Part shown: in pieces, positions 21,623 to 25,172 of the stretch | Position numbering within the stretch: position 1 is the stretch's first letter | How the letters are laid out: each line of letters starts with the position of its first letter | NCBI GenBank assembly: GCA_964598025.1 | Contig: CAZRAU010000044.1 | Coordinates: 1-25,172 of the forward strand | Source: JALGWN01 sp964598025 | GTDB lineage: Bacteria > Arandabacterota > Arandabacteria > Arandabacterales > Arandabacteraceae | Length of the DNA: 25,172 bases | Direction of reading: 5' to 3' | The notes under the pieces: model-generated | Told to the model about the DNA's origin: nothing | The model's input: only the letters and a program-made list of their open reading frames with translations | Database searches by the model: none | Made by a program: the position numbers and the translations under genes

Positions 21623-23995
21623 CTAATTACGGGTACTGAGCTGTTCCACCAGTGTTTTCCTGTCTGCATTGGCTATGGGGCCCGATCTTCTGGCAAGATC
21701 GGACAGGCTGTTCATCTGATTCACGAAGGCCCCCAACATCACAGTCACAAACTCCGCATAGCGTACCCTGTCGGGCTCTATGTTCCGTTCCTTCAATGCA
21801 CTTCTCACCGTGGAGATATTCTCTTTAATCGCCGCAACGCTATGGGGAAACGGAGATGACTTCTGCTCGCTCTCACCGATAAAGATGCCGTCCGCGCCCA
21901 ATTCAAAGGCTTGCAACATGAGTTTCGGTGTGATCCTGCTGCCGCTCGGCACGCGGAATATACGCGTGTCGGGAGCGTAAGACATCTTGCCCGTACCGAC
22001 ATTGTCCGCAAGCCTGTAAGTAGTCTGATCGTCTGCAAAGACCAGTATTCTGGTTTCATCTTCCTTCTTGCCCTGAAGAGAGGCACGGATCTCGCCCACA
22101 ATCTGGTCGTTGGTATAGCAGTGAAGGTCCAGAGCATCCTTGGGGCACGACGCAATGCAGCTGCCGCATCCACGACAGACCGCCTCATTCACGGAGACGA
22201 TCTGCCCGGCAATCAAGGCCCCCATGGGGCAGTGTTGGATACATATGCCGCAGCCGTCGCAGAGATCCTCATGCACGAATGCTATGACCGGAGCTATGTC
22301 GTATTCGCCTCGATTCATGAGCCTGATGGCCCTGGATGAAGCCGCACTTGCCTGGGCGACCGTGTCGGGTATGTCTTTCGGGCCTTGCGCGCATCCGCAT
22401 ATGAACACCCCGTCGGTGAGTGTGTCCACGGGCCTGAACTTGGGATGCGCCTCTTGAAGGAAGCCATCAGGGCTCTCTCCGAGTTTCAGAATCCCCGCGA
22501 TTTCCCTGCTTCCCTCGCTCGGCGTCAAGCCGACCGAGAGGACCACCAGATCGAACTCGGTCTCGATGATCTGACGGGTGAGCGTATCCTCAACTTTCAG
22601 AGTCACCTTATCATTACGGGAGTTCCCGTTGACCTCTGCCACCCGTCCCCGTATGAATTTCACCCCTGCGTTCTGCGCTCGCTTGTAGTATTCCTCGAAG
22701 CCCTTACCGTAGGCTCTGAGGTCTGTGTAGAATACGTACACATCACGCTTGGGATCGGAGCGCTTCAGGAGCTGGGATAGCTTGGTTGCATACATGCAGC
22801 ATATTCTGGAGCAATGCTCGTTTCCGACCTGCTCGTCCCTGGAACCCACGCACTGAATGAAGGCGATTCTTCTTCCCATAGGCCTTATGGGTTTGCCCTC
22901 GGCTGCGTGAACAATCATGCGCTCCATGTCCAGCGCGGTTATCACATTCCTGGAATGCTCGATGCCGTACACTTTCTTTTCCCTTGCATCGAATACGTCA
23001 TAGCCGGTGGCGACTACAATGGTGTCAACCGTGAACGTTTGCCTCTCGGGTTTCTGATCATAGTCTATTGCGCCGGGCTCACAGGCGTTGAAGCACCTCT
23101 CGCAGGCAAGGGGAAAAAGCCCCAGGCAGGCCTGATCGTCAAGGACATAGGCGTGCGGCACCGCTATGGGGGAGGGAAGATATATCGCCTTCCTTGAGGT
23201 AAGCCCCTCTTCATACTCATTGGGTACGACGACAGGGCAGACCTCCGTACATTTGTCACATGCCGTGCACTTGTTCATATCAACATATCTGGGCTTCTTG
23301 ACGACGGTGACCTCATAGTTGCCGAGATACCCCGTTACATCCTCTATCTCAGTGAAGGTGAGGAGGTCTATGTTGGGATTCGATGGGACGTCGGCCATCT
23401 TGGGCGAGAGAATGCATGCCGCACAGTCCTCAGTGGGAAAAGTCCTCGACAGTTTGGCCATCATACCGCCTATGGTGGGTTCCTTCTCGACCAGGCGGAC
23501 CCTGAACCCGGCATCGCCGAGATCGAGCGACGCCTGAATGCCCGCTATGCCGCCTCCAACCACAAGGACCCTTTTGCCGATAGGCATGGTCCTTTTGGCC
23601 AAAGCCTCATCCAGCCTCGCTTTGACTATAGCCATACCCATAAGACCCTTGGCCTTCTCGGTGGCGGCTTCGGGGGCGCCGAAATGCGGCCAAGCACATT
23701 GTTCGCGAATGTTGGCTATCTCCAGAACGAAAGGAGACAGGCCCGCTCTCTCGACGGTGCTCATAAATGTCTTCTCATGAAACTGTGGCGAACAGGCTGC
23801 TATGACGACTCGGCCCAGGCCGTTGCCGGCAATATCGTCGAAGACCATCTTCTGACCGACCTCGGAGCACATATGAGAGTAGTCACGTACGAGGACGACG
23901 TCCGGCTGCTGTTCTGCGAACGATACGAGTGCGCCAATATCCACGGCCTCAGATATGTTCCCACCGCAGTGACAAACATATACCCCGATCCTCAT
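21623..23995 (-). CDS. hdrA: Heterodisulfide reductase-like subunit A (HdrA) with cysteine-free MvhD-like C-terminus
   Basis: HdrA is the flavin subunit proposed to bifurcate or confurcate electrons in soluble Hdr complexes. The 790-residue protein has an N-terminal cluster domain (C8, C10, C43, C68, with CSPxxHExTF and ANIREQC), an FAD Rossmann motif (GGGIAG, 147-152), CAAC at 191-194 and an inserted ferredoxin (C243/C246/C249/C253 and C290/C298/C301/C305). A flavoprotein core with FIQCVGSRDE follows. Two further [4Fe-4S] motifs (C579-C589 and C607-C617) precede a tail (about 648-773) with the fold pattern of MvhD/FlpD (RILVF, RVPSGSRITP, AFELGADGIFIGE, NIEPDRVRY). That tail lacks every cluster cysteine. 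QmoB, an HdrA-like protein that also ends in an MvhD-like domain, is the main alternative, but the hdrC/hdrB neighbours favour HdrA. AAGGAG lies six bases before the ATG. Confidence 0.9.
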   Translation of the reverse strand: MRIGVYVCHCGGNISEAVDIGALVSFAEQQPDVVLVRDYSHMCSEVGQKMVFDDIAGNGLGRVVIAACSPQFHEKTFMSTVERAGLSPFVLEIANIREQCAWPHFGAPEAATEKAKGLMGMAIVKARLDEALAKRTMPIGKRVLVVGGGIAGIQASLDLGDAGFRVRLVEKEPTIGGMMAKLSRTFPTEDCAACILSPKMADVPSNPNIDLLTFTEIEDVTGYLGNYEVTVVKKPRYVDMNKCTACDKCTEVCPVVVPNEYEEGLTSRKAIYLPSPIAVPHAYVLDDQACLGLFPLACERCFNACEPGAIDYDQKPERQTFTVDTIVVATGYDVFDAREKKVYGIEHSRNVITALDMERMIVHAAEGKPIRPMGRRIAFIQCVGSRDEQVGNEHCSRICCMYATKLSQLLKRSDPKRDVYVFYTDLRAYGKGFEEYYKRAQNAGVKFIRGRVAEVNGNSRNDKVTLKVEDTLTRQIIETEFDLVVLSVGLTPSEGSREIAGILKLGESPDGFLQEAHPKFRPVDTLTDGVFICGCAQGPKDIPDTVAQASAASSRAIRLMNRGEYDIAPVIAFVHEDLCDGCGICIQHCPMGALIAGQIVSVNEAVCRGCGSCIASCPKDALDLHCYTNDQIVGEIRASLQGKKEDETRILVFADDQTTYRLADNVGTGKMSYAPDTRIFRVPSGSRITPKLMLQAFELGADGIFIGESEQKSSPFPHSVAAIKENISTVRSALKERNIEPDRVRYAEFVTVMLGAFVNQMNSLSDLARRSGPIANADRKTLVEQLSTRN

Positions 23996-24107
23996 CTCGG
24001 ACTCCTTCCGGCTTCGGTCACTTTGTCATTGGGCAAGTACCGGTTTCAACTTCTTCAAGTCGCGTGTTGACTCGGCCTCATTCTCTTGGAGGGCCAAATC
24101 GTTTGAG

Positions 24108-24135
24108 GTTATCACTCGAAATGCCCTAATGTCAA
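24108..24135 (-). promoter_or_regulatory. Probable promoter of the hdrACB operon
   Basis: On the minus strand TTGACA (24135-24130) is followed after 16 bases by GATAAC (24113-24108), a consensus -35 and a 4/6 -10 box. Transcription would leave a leader of about 100 bases before hdrA. A 10-bp palindrome, ACTCCGGAGT (24156-24165), lies 20 bases upstream of the -35 and could bind a regulator. Confidence 0.5.
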
Positions 24136-24173
24136 TGAAAACAAGCGGTTAAAGGACTCCGGAGTACTTACCT

Positions 24174-24301
24174 TTTCGGCGTTGGGGCCGCGCGACGGAG
24201 TCGGCAGAGCACCGCCGAAACGTTGCCGCCGAGTATAGCTCGGAAACGGCCTCGGCCCGGCGAGCATCTTGCCTGGATCAGCTTCAACGGTGAAGATCCA
24301 G
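24174..24301. other. Structured intergenic region with several hairpins between hdrA and the PAS gene
   Basis: Several inverted repeats lie in tandem: TTTCGGCG (24174-24181) with CGCCGAAA (24213-24220); GCCGCCGAG (24225-24233) with CTCGG-AAA-CGGC (24239-24250); CTCG (24251-24254) with CGAG (24261-24264); and CTGGATC (24273-24279) with GATCCAG (24295-24301), which encloses TTCA-ACGG-TGAA. On the plus strand this would be a long structured leader of the PAS gene; on the minus strand it lies upstream of the hdr promoter. It matches no riboswitch class that I recognise. The remaining 120 bases to the PAS start show only a weak TTGACC box near 24348. Confidence 0.4.
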
Positions 24302-24421
24302 TTGCACGACATAAGAACCGACTGCTCAAGCCCTGGGTCTATTTCCTTGACCTCAGGCACGGCAAGAATCACACTTCCAGGAAACGGGGGCTGAGCGTGA
24401 TAACGTTGAACGGAGATAAAG

Positions 24422-24757
24422 ATGCTGACAGATGACCTGTTGATGGCGTTCCTTGACAGCCTCAAAGATGCTTTTGTGTTTGTCGATACGGGACACATCA
24501 TACGTTACATGAACAAGCCCGCGTGTGACCGCTATAAGGGCAGACCCGCCGAGGTCGGGCGCTCCATATTCGATTGTCACAACGCCAATTCAAAGCAGGT
24601 CATGCTGGCGGTGTTTGATCGCCTCAAGCAAGGTGAGGACGAGGAGATTATCACGGACAACGAAGAGTATCGGGTCTTCATGCGTGCAGTCCGTGACCGA
24701 GATGGTAATCTCATCGGATACTACGAGCGGTTCGAGCCGCCTGGCAGGTCGGGCTGA
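24422..24757 (+). CDS. Single-domain PAS protein
   Basis: The 111-residue protein is one PAS domain and nothing more: MAFLDSLKDAFVFVDTGHIIRYMN (strands A and B), a helical region with KGRPAEVGRSIFDCHN, and the sheet EYRVFMRAVRDRDGNLIGYYERFEPP. The pattern fits the PAS domain seen at the end of DUF438-type proteins (PAS_10), including a Cys-His pair (C52-H53). No kinase, cyclase or DNA-binding output domain is fused, so it may act as a ligand or redox sensor that binds a partner. GGAG lies six bases before the ATG. It is divergent from hdrA, so regulation of, or response to, the Hdr system is possible but only inferred. Confidence 0.8.
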   Translation: MLTDDLLMAFLDSLKDAFVFVDTGHIIRYMNKPACDRYKGRPAEVGRSIFDCHNANSKQVMLAVFDRLKQGEDEEIITDNEEYRVFMRAVRDRDGNLIGYYERFEPPGRSG

Positions 24758-24838
24758 CCATCAGAGGCACCGGACGCGAGCAGCGACTGTCATGGAGCCT
24801 CGATGGGAGGGGCGGCATCAGGCCGCAAGGAGAGCAAC

Positions 24839-25172
24839 ATGAGGCCCGCAGTCAGCCATTACGACCACACTACCGACTACGAAAGGGTCGGGCACTTCCT
24901 GGTAAGGACGCACAGTACCTTGGGCCCGCATGTTAACTGGTTACAGCCGCGCTGGGAATACATGCACTATCACCCGTATGTGAGGCGAGTGGATCTAGCC
25001 TCGATCGGCATCTGGGAGGCGGAGGGGGAGATCGTTGGGGTTGCCCATCCGGAGCACGCCATGAGCCCGGCCTACTTCGAGGTCGATCCGGCATACGCGG
25101 CGCTCAAAGGGCCTATGCTGGAATATGCCGAGGAGCATCTGGGCACGATAAGTCCCGGAGGGTGGCGGCTCT
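24839..25172 (+). CDS. GNAT-like acetyltransferase, N-terminal part (runs off the window)
   Basis: An ATG six bases after AAGGAG opens a frame that stays open to the window end (111 codons). The first residues, with HFLVRTHSTLGPHVNWLQPR and WEYMHYHPY, then IWEAEGEIVGVAHPEH and an YFEVDPAY segment, resemble the first domain of double-GNAT proteins: the strand pair ending in EGEIVGV is the typical beta3-beta4 of GNAT folds. The acetyl-CoA loop is beyond the window, so activity cannot be judged. It follows the PAS gene by 81 bases on the same strand and may be co-transcribed with it. Confidence 0.65.
   Translation, partial: MRPAVSHYDHTTDYERVGHFLVRTHSTLGPHVNWLQPRWEYMHYHPYVRRVDLASIGIWEAEGEIVGVAHPEHAMSPAYFEVDPAYAALKGPMLEYAEEHLGTISPGGWRL

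Noticed and set aside
24181..24265. Possible tRNA (a GTCGGCAGAGCAC stretch looks like a D-arm)
   Set aside because: No T-arm GGTTCGAATCC-type sequence, no anticodon stem and no 7-bp acceptor stem could be placed.
24112..24501. 129-codon minus-strand frame through the hdrA/PAS intergenic region
   Set aside because: It contains a protein-like stretch (VPEVKEIDPGLEQSVL), so a decayed gene was considered, but it has no ribosome-binding site, runs into the PAS start and overlaps the hairpins. Left as unproven.

Overview
The window is GC-rich, densely packed bacterial DNA in which nearly all coding sequence is protein genes with short gaps or start/stop overlaps. Four things suggest an anaerobic, probably syntrophic or sulfate-reducer-like bacterium of the former Deltaproteobacteria (Desulfobacterota): a soluble heterodisulfide-reductase-type operon (hdrACB), a stand-alone corrinoid methyl-transfer module with a BadF/HgdC-type ATPase, a LapAB pair and an endonuclease-type MutL. 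This placement is inference. No rRNA, tRNA, CRISPR array or insertion sequence was seen.

Layout. (1) 1-2716, plus strand: the 3' end of an aldehyde dehydrogenase gene, then a corrinoid protein, a zinc homocysteine S-methyltransferase and a small BcrAD/BadFG ATPase. They look like parts of a split, folate-module-free methyl-transfer/methionine synthase system. (2) 2716-5344: two tandem radical-SAM methylthiotransferases, MtaB and MiaB. (3) 5346-6820: LapA/LapB-like envelope proteins. (4) 6869-12130: mutS-mutL-miaA with overlapping ends; MiaA makes the i6A37 that MiaB then thiomethylates. (5) 12131-12982: a hairpin, a near-consensus sigma70 promoter and an unrecognised polytopic membrane protein. 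(6) 13160-18222: an SOS mutagenesis operon, lexA - 84-aa protein - dinB - dnaE2-like. It is preceded by a promoter whose spacer holds a Gram-positive-type LexA box (CGAAC-N4-GTTTG).

(7) 18223-20176: a less tightly packed stretch with a two-domain protein ending in a TIR-like / nucleoside-deoxyribosyltransferase-like domain (candidate defence or NAD/nucleotide-processing protein), a GC-rich hairpin with an integron-attC-like half site, and a small SAM methyltransferase. (8) 20280-23995, minus strand: hdrA-hdrC-hdrB. HdrB has two complete CCG motifs, HdrC two ferredoxin motifs, and HdrA carries a C-terminal MvhD-like domain with no cysteines. (9) 23996-24421: a divergent regulatory region with several hairpins. 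(10) 24422-25172, plus strand: a single-domain PAS protein and the start of a GNAT-like protein cut by the window end.

The most notable points are the SOS operon with its unassigned 84-aa component, the TIR-like two-domain protein beside it, the cysteine-free MvhD-like tail of HdrA, and the lone BadF-type ATPase paired with a split corrinoid methyltransferase.
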